Assembly: GCA_037043015.1 (NCBI GenBank) | Contig: CM073324.1 | Location: forward strand, 25,994,097-26,058,096 | DNA: 64,000 bases | Direction of reading: 5' to 3' | Source of the DNA: Bryum argenteum | Taxonomy: Eukaryota > Streptophyta > Bryopsida > Bryales > Bryaceae | Part shown: piece after piece, positions 48,578-60,393 of the stretch | How the letters are laid out: each line of letters opens with the position of its first letter | How positions within the stretch are numbered: the first letter of the stretch is position 1 | The notes under the pieces: model-generated | The model's input: the letters and a program-made list of their open reading frames with translations, nothing else | Databases searched by the model: none | Told to the model about the DNA's origin: nothing | Translations under genes and position numbers: made by a program

Positions 48578-49550
48578 CCCCTAAACGTCCCCAATGTCGT
48601 TTTTCTACATTTTGGATGGAGGGCAGAAACTTTGAAGAGCCATAACGCCTTCATCCAAACTCCGTTTTGGATGAAATCACTTGTATTGGGTTCCAAATCA
48701 AGTCTAGTTTGTGTCGTAAATTTTGCAAGCCCATACAATAAAGTATGAATTAATGGAATGCACTTTAGTGAAGGCAGCTCTTGTTTTTGGGTTTCCAAGC
48801 ATGGGGCATGTATTACCATTGCAAGCCAATTATGTGAAATTTAAAATAGTTTTACATGATTTTTTTTTCATGGTCATAATTTTAAGGTGATTCTTAACAA
48901 CTTTTTAGTGAGAAGTTTTTTGATCCAAATGATTTTGCTATTGGATTTGCAATGATGTTTTGTCAACAGAAAAAGTGAGAAAATGGATGATATTTGAGGA
49001 GCTATATCTCCTTCATCCACGAGTTGGATTTCAACTTAATTTTTGGAATGGCCTCCAATTAGAGTCTAGTCTAAGTGGTAGAAACCTTAACAAGATCGAA
49101 GATGTTTTGAAGATAAGGCATGAAATTGAATGCAAAGGGTCTAGATTTGGACTATTTTTCCTTTGTAAATTTTTTTGGCAGTTTTTACCATTGCATGGCT
49201 TTTATTTGAGCCAAGAAATTTTTTTGATGAATTTTTTTTGGGTAAAGGACTTATTAAGATGAAGGTGAACATCTTTCTAGTTGGTGATTTTTTCATTGCA
49301 ATAGGTATATTGGTAGCATTTCCACCTCAAAGTGAAAATGATGAAATTTTGGAGTTTGTTTTTAGTATTAATATGTTATGATCTCCGGATCTATAAGACC
49401 TCATGACTCAAATTTTGGTCCACATGATCTTTGATAAGTCTATTACAAGTTTGTACGGTTGAGATCTTATTAGCTTCTCTTCATTTTCATCTATGACGAT
49501 TTTTATGGAAATGTGCTTTTCTGCTAAAAATAGGCTGGGACGTTTAGGGG
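48578..49550. mobile_element. TTAA-flanked piggyBac-type MITE C (973 bp)
   Basis: The ends are CCCCTAAACGTCCC and its reverse complement, with TTAA at 48574-48577 and 49551-49554. It belongs to the same CCCCTAAA family as elements A and B. The interior is AT-rich; its open frames (for example 48960-49262) look like chance frames. Confidence 0.82.
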
Positions 49551-49554
49551 TTAA

Positions 49555-51446
49555 GCAAAAATATGATTCTAACCCCTTCATCTAGGTTGAAATAGAAAAA
49601 GCCAAATTGGTGATTGTGGTTGTTCAAGGGTTAACGTTACAAAGCATGCCGCCAACGACATATTCTATAATTCCACCAATTGTGGTCTTGCCCTAGGGCT
49701 TGATCAAAGATCACTTATGATGCAAAATATGCATAAAATAACCCCTCCTTTAATATATAAATGAGAATTTAAGGAAAGAGGAAAAATGACATGCACAACG
49801 CTTTCATCTTTCGTTGCAACAGAGAAGCATAAGGATGAGGCCCTAAAATTATATTTGGGCCTACCTCGAGAAGTTGACGTAACAATATGTCCATGCGGCC
49901 ATTCATTGACCACGACAACCCTTCATCTTATTTTAAGATCAACCATTCATTCTATTTTAAAATCATCTGAGATAGAACTCCAAATCAAAGTTTTTGGTCC
50001 TCTCTCACTTTACACCACACCTTAAGCATTGGCCTTTCGGTATAGAATAGAGCTCATGTAAAAAGGAACTAAACTCATAAACTCAAAAAATTTGTTGATT
50101 GTACTTTGAAATTGAAGAAATTGTACGAAAGTTTAAAATATGTTTAGAGGATAATAGGTGGAACATAATTGACTACAAAGATTGTTGGTTGGAATAGTTG
50201 GGAGATGGTTGGATTAATTGAAAGATGATTGGGATGTTGTTGTGAAAGTGGTATTCTTCATACCCCTCCAAATACCTTACCTATGATGTTGTAACTCTCT
50301 GAAACCCTAAAAATTCTATATACTGTCATACCTTAGTGCTCTCAATACTGCTTCATAATACTGCTCCTAACACTGCTTCCCAACGCTCCCCCCAACATAG
50401 ATTCCCAACACAAACACTAACACGGAAATCTCCACACTTAAGTTTTACACATGTACATACAAATCCATTCATAATGTCATTGAAAAAAATGATGGTGGTA
50501 CAGACATTTCCTGCCTTAGCAGTGCTACCTGGTCCTTCCAGGAACCATGAACTGACCTAAGCAGTAGTTCCTGCCACTATCCCACACTCCACACACACAC
50601 CCCCCACACGCTCCTAGCTCGAGCACCAGAGAGAGTGAGAGAGAGCTCCCAAACCCCCTCCAAACCCTGGCCGCCAAACCCTAATCTCCAACCCTAGCCT
50701 CCTTCATCCATCCACAGGATTTCATCCCAAAACAGGATTCCATCCCAGAACAGGATTTCATCCCAGAACAGGATTTCATCCCAGGACTCTAAAGTCTAGT
50801 GGTCTTAATTGGCTACTAGCAGATTTACTCTTTTACTGGCTAGGTAAATCCCCGGTTAATAGTTGTAGAATTTAATTTGGAGATTTCAATACAATATATT
50901 GAAAAGAGATGAAAAATACAAAAACTTCAAGTACAAAAGCATTCAATTCTAGGAAAAGAGCAGAATGGCACGAGCAATTTTTTTGACAGATTCGTACAAA
51001 TGCATAGCAAAAAACTAAACACTTTTAACACAATGAAGTGCGCACCAAAATATTGTATTCATATTTACAATATGATATGTGAATAGTTTAAAAAACTTGA
51101 GTGTAGCAGCATCAAGTTTGAATTTTAACAACATCAAAAATAATACCTTGTTTGTAAAGAACGTTCATTTTGTGCAATACTTGAGGTGCATCTTTCACAA
51201 CACCAATCTTTATGCAATATTTTATACACAAACCTACAATAAGATCATATACTCTTTTCATGAGATAAAGATTCGGGCTATATACTCAAAACCACTTCAA
51301 GACTAATTCAAGTTGATAAATAAGTTTCATACTCTAAGTATCATGAGGCATTAGTTTAAATTATCATAGACTTTTGAGAATTCCCAAGCAACTCGAGGTT
51401 TCACTTTCTTCAATATAATCAAAACAAGTCACAAGTGGCTATACTT
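49555..51446. other. Intergenic DNA
   Basis: It holds short frames only and the 18-bp minisatellite listed at 50716-50787. A CA/CT-rich patch (50580-50700) could be promoter-like. No gene is called. Confidence 0.4.
50716..50787 (+). repeat. Minisatellite, 18-bp unit, four copies
   Basis: Four consecutive units of AGGATTTCATCCCAGAAC with one or two substitutions. Confidence 0.9.
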
Positions 51447-52848
51447 CTACTTTGGGACTCCAAATGAGTCACAATATTTCCAAGAAGCGTCACGATACTT
51501 CTCATACAGTTTGGCAAATTTCTTAGTTCTGTTCTCTTTTGCGATTCTTTCTTGCTCCTCCTTTTCTAACAACTCCACAAGCACCTCATGAAGTGGAATC
51601 TCATTAAGAATTTCCACAAAGTGTAAAGGTATCTCTTGACGGACTACGAGCTCGTTGTTGATTACCTTTTTTTTCTTCCTCTCCTCTTGCTTTTTCTTCT
51701 TTTCTTCCTTCTCCTTCTTTTCACCATACAAGCGTTCAATGCATTTTTGGTGAACCTGTAGAAAAAATATTATTAGGAGAAAGAGACTTAGAGTCCATAC
51801 AAGCACAAAGAACTCTTCAATATAAGTTCTATACAAGACTTATTATGAACAAAACCAAAAGGATTTATTGAAATTAACAATAGCATCTAAAACTAAATGA
51901 ATTCACTTGAGGTAACAAGCTCTTGTCTTTAACTTTGTGCAAAACCTTCTAACAACCAAACAATGTCTACAAAAGTGATTCTACATTAAAGAATGGATCT
52001 TTGATAAATAACAAATCTATGTAAATTCCTAATAGTGTTAACTTGAAAGGAGTCATACCACATTAAAGAACTCCTTGGCCGGTGGTAGGTTCGCGTGGTT
52101 GCCATTTGCACCATGTAAGATATCTATAAACTCATGTAATCTCCGAAGAGTGCTGGAGAGAATCTCTATTGTCATGTCAAACTCGTACTGCAGATCATCG
52201 GCTTCCCTGATAATACACTCACTACGATTGGGGTATGCCTCTTCCTTTGAAGGAGGCTTGCTTTTGAACACAAACTCATCGTTCAGGACAGACTTGGCAA
52301 CATTGCCCCGGTGCTTTGAGACTACTCGAGCTGGATCAGTTTTTGACAATACTCTATAGCTTGGACCACCGGTCTTCTCACATTTCAAGTCATCAAATTG
52401 TTTTGTCCAAAACTTCATCCTCTTTTGCATGCTTTTGTCGTTCTTATCCTCACCGAAAAGCCCTGCTGAAAAAAGCTTTCTTTATTCAACATTGTTGCCT
52501 AAACCGCAACCCTCTTCTTCCCCTGAAGGTCTTCTTAACGACTTGTTGCGTAACAAACTGTATGTATGTTAAACAATTGCTTTTTAAGACGGTAATGAAA
52601 GAAATAAGTCAAAACCATAAACCTTACATCCTGATAAAGACGATTCTATGCTTCTTATTTTCTAATTATTATTGATGTGGCTTAAACAAGTCTTCTACTT
52701 GAGCAAATGGACATACCTAAATACAAATAAGGTTTGTCACACGTTTTACTTACCGAGGAGAACTTGGTTGGTTTGGTGAGATTTCCTTGTTGGAGTTATC
52801 TTCACCGCAAGAAATCTTTGAAGGCAATTTTCGTGAACGAGTTTCCAT
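51447..52848 (-). pseudogene. Unknown three-exon gene with one in-frame stop
   Basis: A minus-strand model with exons 52848-52754, 52557-52059 and 51755-51447 has GT-AG introns and keeps frame throughout (301 codons). The only break is a TAA at 52482-52484 (codon 57). The N-terminus is short and polar (METRSRKLPSKIS). The middle is charged (FWTKQFDDLKCEK, then EFDMTIEILSSTLRRLHEF). Exon 3 contains a Lys/Glu coiled coil (EKKEKEEKKKKQEERKKKK) and ends YRDASWKYCDSFGVPK. The family is not recognised. A downstream ATG at 52430 could start a truncated product. It is either a recent pseudogene or a gene whose first exons are spliced differently. Confidence 0.5.
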
Positions 52849-53691
52849 CCCAAAAGCACTTGAGTAATAAGCGAAGGACTAATTAATCACTATTAACGCC
52901 TAAAACTTTTGATGACTCTGAAGAGGTTTTTCACACAAGCATACTAATACTTAAATGAGTTGCGCTCTTAGAAACGCACTTACGACACAATACACTATAA
53001 TCTCACTCGTATAACACGAACACAACAAAAAGACAAAAGTATTATCGACACTTGCGCTCTCAAGCTATCGACGCGTTACAAGAAGACTCTCTTGAGAATG
53101 AGGAAGTGAGGAAGAGTTGATCACAATTTATATGCTAAAAACTACTACTTACTCTCGAGGCAACATTTTCCCTACTAACGAGACTAGGGTTACCAAGGGT
53201 CTTGTCTAATTTCTTAAGAAAACTATGGTTTTAGATTTCCACTAAACAAGGCTCTTGCTTTATTTCTCAAAGGATTTAGGGTTTGCATGTTTGCTCCAAT
53301 CGAAGTGAGGCTAGGATTGCAATTCGCCTCACAATAAGGCTCTTGTATTACTTCTCAACAATACTAGGGTTGAAGAGTTACCACTAATTGAGGCACCTCG
53401 TTTTGTTACCAAAATCGTATGATTAAGGAGTTAATAAGTATACAATATTTACGTTTTGAATGTCTACCACTCCTTCTTACCACGTACTGGCTAATATTAT
53501 GAAAACTTGAATATTTTGAATATAAGAACGTGGAAAAATAGTACTTGAGTTATGTGTAAAATTACAAAGATGTATACATGTATTTCTCATTGTTATATAT
53601 AACACTTGCTAAATGTAGGAAACATAGGAGGCAGATTTGATAGGATCAATTTAGTAGAGGATAATAAACACTTATTTTATCGTCACAAAGA
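52849..53691. other. Upstream flank of the 51.4-52.8 kb gene
   Basis: It contains degenerate repeats of an AAGGCTCTTG...CTAGGGTT pattern near 53190, 53250 and 53335 and no coding sequence. It may include the promoter of the minus-strand gene. Confidence 0.4.
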
Positions 53692-53855
53692 AACTAAATA
53701 ATTGTAGTGTATGGTAGGTGGATTAAAACCCACTCCACTAGGTTGAATTAAATAATTGTAGTGTATGGTAGGTGGATTAAAACCCACTCCATTAGGTTGA
53801 ACTAAATAATTGTAGTGTATGGTAGGTGGATTAAAACCCACTCCATTAGGTTGAA
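53692..53855 (+). repeat. Tandem array, 54-bp unit, three copies
   Basis: Units start at 53692, 53746 and 53800 (AAYTAAATAATTGTAGTGTA). They are nearly identical and end just before a CACTA element. Confidence 0.95.
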
Positions 53856-53874
53856 CGGTTTGGGATACACCTAT

Positions 53875-56492
53875 TACTAGTAGAAAGAACGTGTTTAAGT
53901 GACCGGGAAATAAATGACTGTGTGGCCCAAATGACTAAAGATTGACTAAATCTGCTCAAACGACTGAAGTTTTTTAAAAAAATGGTCCTAGTCATTCGCC
54001 TCTCATTTATAAATAGCTTGAGAGATGAAAGTGGCGGAATTTCATTTCCATCCACACCTTCTCATCTTGCTTGCTTACGGCCAAATGCCTGTGATTTTGC
54101 AGTCATGGATACGTCTCACCATTGGTCTGACTGTGCTCTATTTTTACGGCAAGTTTATGGAATCCGACTTGGGTTGTATACTTTGTATGCATAATTTTGG
54201 GACGATAACTATATGCTGACTTGGATAAGTAGAAGTCATTTCGCAGTCATAAAGATGTGGTGGAAAATGGGACTGTGTTTTGGTATCATACGTGGCTTCT
54301 AGCTTTTAATATTTAGTTTTTCTGTGTTTTGATCATTTTCTGACGTGGATATTTCTTAGTCATTTTGCACTAATTTCGGTAGGGTAAAATTTTTATTTGG
54401 CTGAGTTGGCAAGAACTTTGAGTTCATTCTTATCTAATTAGTATACTCTGCCAGCGTGGACTCAAAGGAGTCTTCCTATATGAGTGTAGAATGAGTACAT
54501 GGGTTTGTTTTTTGTGACGTAGATAAGTTGGAGTCATGCTATAGTCATTTCTTGACGAGAACCGTAGTTACCTTCATATTTTTTTCCCTATGTGGCTCTT
54601 CTATTTTGTTCTGTATTTCATATATTTGGAAATCATTATGTGACGTGGATGACTTGGTATCATTTTGTAGTCATTGTGTTATCAAGATGTTTTTTTAACA
54701 ACAATTAGTGTAGGCAGAATGGTCATAAATTTGTGTGGTCGACCTTATCAAATCCTAACCCTAACTGCACGACATATTATAGTCTGCTCCATCTCTCAGA
54801 CTCTCTTTTTCTTGTACCATTTTCTGAAGTTTAGATTACTCTCTCTCCTCTTAATTTGAAGATCTCTTTTTCTTGAGTTTTTTAATGAAGTTCCTCTATA
54901 CTCTTGATTACCTTGCACTTATTGCGTTTAGTTTGAAGTAGTTGATTTATAGTAGTTAAAGGAAAGCACAAACATTACTCATTAGAGATGCATTTATTTT
55001 TGTTTTTTTGGTGAGTTTAGGTGTTATGATGCCATCTCTGAGTAAGGAGTGTGGAGAAGCATGGTTGTGAAGGTATATCTATTTCCTTCCTTTCCTTTCT
55101 TCTTTTTTTGTTTGTAAGCGCGATAGGCACTTCAAGCAGACGGTGATTAGAAACTCTAAAGTAATGTTTTTAGCAGCCTAACACTTAAACAAAGATGAGA
55201 GAATACACACATGCCAATAATGAAGCCTACCAAATTTTTCAGCACTCAATCTTCAAGTACCTCGGTAGTCTTGAAAACCCTAATGTTGTCGGCGCCGCCA
55301 GACTAGGGATGAAATTTTAGGGTTTTGATCTTAATACTATAGTGCGACTTAGAAATGACATCAAAATGACTTAGAAATGACTTGCAAGAAGCCAAGAACC
55401 AAAATATGACTAAAAGAATGACTCGGAAGGAAACAAAGTATGACTAGTAAAAATCCATGATGCACATTTCCTACTTGATTGTGTTGTATTTCTAAATTGC
55501 TTGGTATAATTTAAAGTTGTGCAGGAGGTGTTTTGTTTTATTCTAAATATGACAAGGTCTAAGGTAGTACCATGCCACATGAGTGGCATATTTAGCAGCA
55601 AGCAGGAGTTTTATTTCAAAAATATTGTTGGCAAATAGCTAATAGTTATAGTGTACGCTTGTTAGTCATTTTGTAGTCATAGTTCAATCACATGTACATA
55701 ATGACACATCTTTGACGATGTTATGACTTAATATGTATCATAGCCAGTAATAAAATATGAATATTACTTCTCATTGTTCTCAATGACTTCAATACAATCA
55801 TTGTATGACTTGCATATGAGTAGTCATTTAGCGCAGTCAACAACTTCAAAATGACACCGATATGACAATGATATGACAACGTCGCCCCCCCTCCCCCGCA
55901 GCATGAATTACATTGTAAAAGTAGCCTAGACACGTGGACTAACCAAACTTAAACACATTGTCTGCTTTATAATAATAGATGACTAAGAAATGTCTCTGTT
56001 ATGACTCTGACATGACAATAACTTTGCCATGAGTTATAGTCTAAAAATGCCCTGGACACGTGGACCAACTACAGTCAAACACGTCGACTACCAAGAAAAC
56101 CATGCAGTCATTTCTAAGTCACACAGTAAGGGTGCAAAAATTTCGCCACGTCATGTCCCGCGCTTCCACGTAGGATTTAAAGTCAGTGTACCTCCCTGCC
56201 CGAATTTCAGGTCAACGTCCACGTCGGAATGTACATTCAGACACTTTGGCTGACGAAGAGTACCCCGTTGAAAAACCAGCCATGTCAGCGGCCACGTCGG
56301 CTGTGAGCCGGATGAGAGCGTACGGATGAAGTTGCAGTCATATACTCATATGGGCCAAATGGCCCATATGACTATCTGTTAATGACTGTAAACCCTAATT
56401 CTGCGTTGCAGTCATTTACATCAGTTTTTGGCCCAAATGACTGCAAATACAGTCATTTAGCACAGTCATTTAATGCCCATTTTCTACTAGTG
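53875..56492. mobile_element. CACTA-type non-autonomous element (2.6 kb)
   Basis: The left end is TACTAGTAGAAAG (first base C to T). The right end is the reverse complement of CACTAGTAGAAAATGGGC. TAT is duplicated on both sides (53872-53874, 56493-56495). AGTCATTT / AAATGACT words are dense in the outer 600 bp at both ends. There is no transposase. Its terminal repeat differs from that of the element at 32715-36317, so it is another family. Confidence 0.85.
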
Positions 56493-56913
56493 TATATGGG
56501 TTCGACTTCCAAAATTCGCAACTATTTCATATTTCATCCAAAATAAATGATTCTAATTGGGTCAACTCCTAAACTTTACGGATCTACCAAAATCAATCCT
56601 ATTTTGCCACTATTCACTCAATTGGCCAAACCGAAATTTGAGCAGTTTCTGAGCCACTAACTATATATAGTTTGTAACTTGGTCCTTACTTGTCTAAGTA
56701 ATTATAAATCATATGATTTAGGGCTCACATATTACTAATTTGGAATAGAACTAATCTAAGGCTGTTTTAAGGTCTCTTCTTGCTTTCATAGGTTTACTAG
56801 TTTTATTTGAATTTTCATGTGCATCAAGAAATCCGAACGGATTTGCATCCAAGATATACACGGGTCATCAATGCAACAGTGGCAAATTGAATGTTGACAA
56901 ATCTATCGTAAGA

Positions 56914-57057
56914 ACCTGTGAAGCATGCATGCAACCGCCGCAAAAGAGGATACAGGATATTTGCCAATACAAGCAATAGAAAGAGCTGTTGTGTGGCTTG
57001 ATGAACCTTAAATTCCACATACCCTAAAGAACGCCCTAAAGAACGCTTGCAAGCTTG
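56914..57057 (-). repeat. Left arm of inverted duplication
   Basis: In reverse complement it matches 58098-58262: CAAGCTTGCAAGCGTTCTT, CATCAA, GCTTGTATTGGCAAAYATCC, TTGCGGCGGYTGCATGCATG, CTTCACAGG. There are indels; the right arm has a local duplication of TTTCTCATGC words. Confidence 0.8.
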
Positions 57058-57215
57058 TGGAGTCACTCTAAAAAAGCAAATGCAGGCAGGACCCACTTCG
57101 GTGAACTCTTTGGGGCTGTCTCACGTCCATGCAATATTGTTCCTCGAGTATCAGTGCCGATTCTTCGATCCAACATCGGTATGGATTATCATTGCCGAGG
57201 GCCGGAGCAATTTGA

Positions 57216-57677
57216 TTGAATGACATGCGAGCAAGCAATCCCAGATGCGAGTACAGGTACATGTCAGTTCACTGCTCCAAGACGATGTTTAAGCTGGAAA
57301 TTATTTACCTACCTGAGTTCAATCGATCACTATTAATCAAGATGAGTTTCAACACCATGTACAACCAGAAATTAGATTCCCTTCCATGGAACTTGACCTT
57401 TGAGTTGTTTAAGCTTGCCACGGTATATGAATTGCCGAAGGAAAGAGTCAACATCGTCTTACATGTATGCTGCCACGTAACGGAATCTCACTTCCCAGAA
57501 TCCCAGGACTATGGCCAAATGAGGTTGCTTGTAGTGCGCCATATTGCAACATATGCACAAGTAAACCACAAGGATGTGGGAGTGTCTGAGGGAGCTTTCT
57601 CCTGTAAGCAATATGCAACCGGGAGTCCGGGACTGGAGAACACGCGGCTCATAATTCAGGTTGAAGAAGTTGAATGA
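57216..57677 (+). CDS. Uncharacterised 153-aa ORF
   Basis: A 153-codon frame with protein-like composition (LDSLPWNLTFELFKLATVYE, then ERVNIVLHVCCHVTES) sits between the arms of an inverted duplication. No domain is recognised. It could be an exon of a degraded gene caught in the duplication. The opposite strand has a frame of similar length, so coding is uncertain. Confidence 0.3.
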   Translation: MNDMRASNPRCEYRYMSVHCSKTMFKLEIIYLPEFNRSLLIKMSFNTMYNQKLDSLPWNLTFELFKLATVYELPKERVNIVLHVCCHVTESHFPESQDYGQMRLLVVRHIATYAQVNHKDVGVSEGAFSCKQYATGSPGLENTRLIIQVEEVE

Positions 57678-57924
57678 TGTAGAGTAGTCTCTTGTCCATT
57701 CTTTGAGATCAAACATGTACGGGTTGCTTTCTCGCTGAAGTTCGCAGGTCCCATTACTGGGATCTGTTGGTGGCAGAAGGACGAGGCCAGTCAAGATAAT
57801 TAAGTAGCAAGAAAGATTGCATGAAGAGAAGCCAGCCGCGAAGACTCTTTCGACTTTAATTTCAATCGTCACTCAGTCGATCAATGTTCATGTTTTTGTT
57901 AGACACTTACCACCAAGTTAACGC

Positions 57925-58097
57925 ATCGGGTGTCCTGTCCGATCCCTGACGGTAGTGAGTCAGTGGTTGGGGTCGTCCGTGTGTCGGTGTGTAAGGTCAG
58001 GGATTCGAATCTGGTCGTGTCCATGTGGGTCGCGCCTGCTTGGATCGTATGTGCGTGCGTATGTGCGTGGTCTTGTTTGTTTCTTTCGGTGCCTCGA
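57925..58097 (+). mobile_element. tRNA-derived SINE (different family)
   Basis: GTGAGTCAGTGGTTGGGGTC followed about 35 bp later by GGGATTCGAATCTGG resembles Pol III boxes A and B. A GTGTCCATGTGGGTCGCG body and a GTGCGTGCGTATGTGCGTGG tail ending in a TTTGTTTCTTT stretch follow. It cannot be a functional tRNA because no acceptor stem or anticodon arm pairs. It abuts the right arm of the inverted duplication. Confidence 0.5.
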
Positions 58098-58262
58098 CAA
58101 GCTTGCAAGCGTTCTTAAGATTTTCAGTTCATCAATCCACACAAGAACAATTTCTCATGCTTGCAGGCATTGGCAACAATTTCTCATGCAATTTCTCATG
58201 CTTGCATTGGCAAACATCCTACAGTATTCGTTTGCGGCGGCTGCATGCATGCTTCACAGGCA
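58098..58262 (+). repeat. Right arm of inverted duplication
   Basis: Counterpart of 56914-57057 in the opposite orientation. Confidence 0.8.
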
Positions 58263-60089
58263 ACAAGAGGTGTGTCAATTCTCCGTCAGTTTCATCTCTT
58301 ATCAATGTGAATTTGCATCGATCCAATCATTGGAAGTCTGCCCACTATCTGCCCAAGGATTCATTTCTTACACAATGAACAACTTTCTTCTGTTGTTTGG
58401 CCCTCACCAGGTTACCAAATGTTATTCATTCACTTGAACACATTGTGGGAAGCCTTTTATGCTAAATACCATGGGAAAAGACCTACATTACATTAGAAGG
58501 TCCACTTTGAAGTTGAGAATTAGTGATAAGACTATCATGATAGAATAATCTTGGGCTTGGCCGGAGGGTATTTCGTAAATTATCCTTATAATTTGTATGC
58601 ACAGTTTTTATTTATCTCGTGAGATACTAATCAAGGGTAATGCATTTGTTGCTTGTCTAACTTGAATGTATCATTTCCTAGTTGGTACCTTATTTTTCAA
58701 AGACCACACACTAAGTAGTAGAAAATGGTAGAGAAGTAACGTCCATATTGACTTTTCCCTGAAAATAAAGTATGCATGTTTAATTTATTTTTTTAACATT
58801 GAATAAATATTTATATTTTCTCACTTTTTCTTAATTTTTTGCTAATCTAGTAGGGTATAGTATAGCCTATTACACCCAAAAAAAATCTATAGCAAAGTAA
58901 CAAAAATAATAATTTTCATTTTAATGTTTTTAAGAGCATAATTAAACACGCTCTTTTGTGACTAGGTACAAGTCACTACGGACATCAATTTTGTACAATT
59001 TTTTACTAGTGATGTGGCACAAGTTTATCTGGTGCTTCAAAGTTGAAAATCTCTATGCAAACCATGCTCAACAGCCACACGTATTTAATTTGATATTTTG
59101 ATGTCCAATAATGAACTCATTGATCCTTGGGGCGCTTTTTTTGGGTGCACCGCAATTGAGCTTTGCTATGGCTTGGTGCCTCAGTGACTAGTGCATTGGA
59201 AGCCTTGGCGGCTGGTGCTCACAGCTCTGGTCTCTCTGCTGACCATTTCATAGACTAAACTCAGGCGTCGTTATAGCATGCGCCATGTCGTTTAGCATGC
59301 GGCATGTCATTTAGCATGCGGCATTTTGCAGGTTTTTTTATTAACAATTAAGCTCGCTCTTTGCACATAGATTGAGAGAACAAGAGGCGAGAGCCTTTGT
59401 ACGCAGTCTTTATGTGTACGAGTTGAGCTATTTGTTAATACACAAGTTGAGTTATTTGTTAAGTCTTACAGCGTGAGATTCAGATGTGTTTCTAATTAAG
59501 TACCGCACTCCTAATCACGCATATGCCTGATTCATACCCAACGCACATGTTCTCTTATTCATCCCCTGCCGCTTCTCACTACATCATCAAACCACACGAG
59601 TAACTATACTTTTTCCGCGCCACGCATCCTTCCCCACGATCTGCGTCTTCTTTCCTATCCCGCATCTCCTAAGTCCTAGCTTCTATCAATTTCTTCGTCC
59701 AATTTGTCTTCAATCACACTCCCTAAAACTTCATGAGTCCTTAACTTGGTCCTTTCTTGATAGAAAAACGTTTCACAAGGCTTGAAATAATTGGAAAGAC
59801 AGACGCTTGCGTGAGATTTAGATGTGTTACTCAATTGTTTTCTATTGTCTTCCAACATTCTTCTTTAGAGTTCTTCTACGTTTGTAATTGGCAAGAGGCA
59901 TGTAGATCTTTACATCACAAAATTACACCAGGGCCACACCACGCCTCCACCAAGACCACGAGGCAGCATAGTCTACCGACCAAAAAAGACCTTGATGATC
60001 GTAAGTTTTTACACTTCATTGGTAGAAATTAGCACTGAAAGTGATGTCCGTAGTGACTTGCTCACTACGACCTTGATAATCATAAGTTT
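58263..60089. other. Intergenic DNA with repeat fragments
   Basis: It contains an isolated TIR-like end (58966-59011: AAGTCACTACGGACATCA to TTTTTACTAGTG, CACTA-like in reverse), TTTAGCATGCGGCATGTC short repeats near 59290, and one TIR-like unit at 59990-60067. No gene is recognised. Confidence 0.4.
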
Positions 60090-60097
60090 TTACACTT

Positions 60098-60393
60098 CAT
60101 TAGTAGAAATTAGCACTCAAAGTGATGTCCATAGTGACTTGCTCCTAGTGACGTTTGAATTATTTTTCTAATAACATGAAAATTAATTATTAATTATTAA
60201 TTATTGATTATTAATTATTAATTATTAATTATTAATTATTATTTATTATTTATTATTTATTATTTATTATTAATTAATTATTATTTATTAATTATTATAA
60301 TTCTGACAATTGAAGCAAAAGCAAAACAAATACCCTTTGTCACTAATGATAAGTTACTACGGACATCACTTTTAGTGCTATTTTGCACTAGTA
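60098..60393. mobile_element. Small TIR element with ATT microsatellite (about 296 bp)
   Basis: The left end CATTAGTAGAAATTAGCACT and the following AAAGTGATGTCCATAGTGAC match the right end in reverse complement over about 50 bp with several mismatches. The core is a (TTA/ATTAATT)n run at 60178-60300. An extra copy of the left end precedes it (about 60010-60062). The ends resemble degenerate CACTA termini; no clear target duplication is seen. Confidence 0.55.
60178..60300 (+). repeat. ATT/ATTA microsatellite
   Basis: An uninterrupted low-complexity run of ATTAATT and ATTATTT words lies inside the TIR element. Confidence 0.95.

Noticed and set aside
53692-53855. Three near-identical direct repeats, considered as a CRISPR array
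   Set aside because: The 54-bp units are contiguous without spacers, and the DNA is plant nuclear. It is a minisatellite.
57925-58020. Candidate tRNA gene (GGGATTCGAATCTGG box)
   Set aside because: No acceptor stem, D arm or anticodon arm can be paired; it fits a SINE head better.
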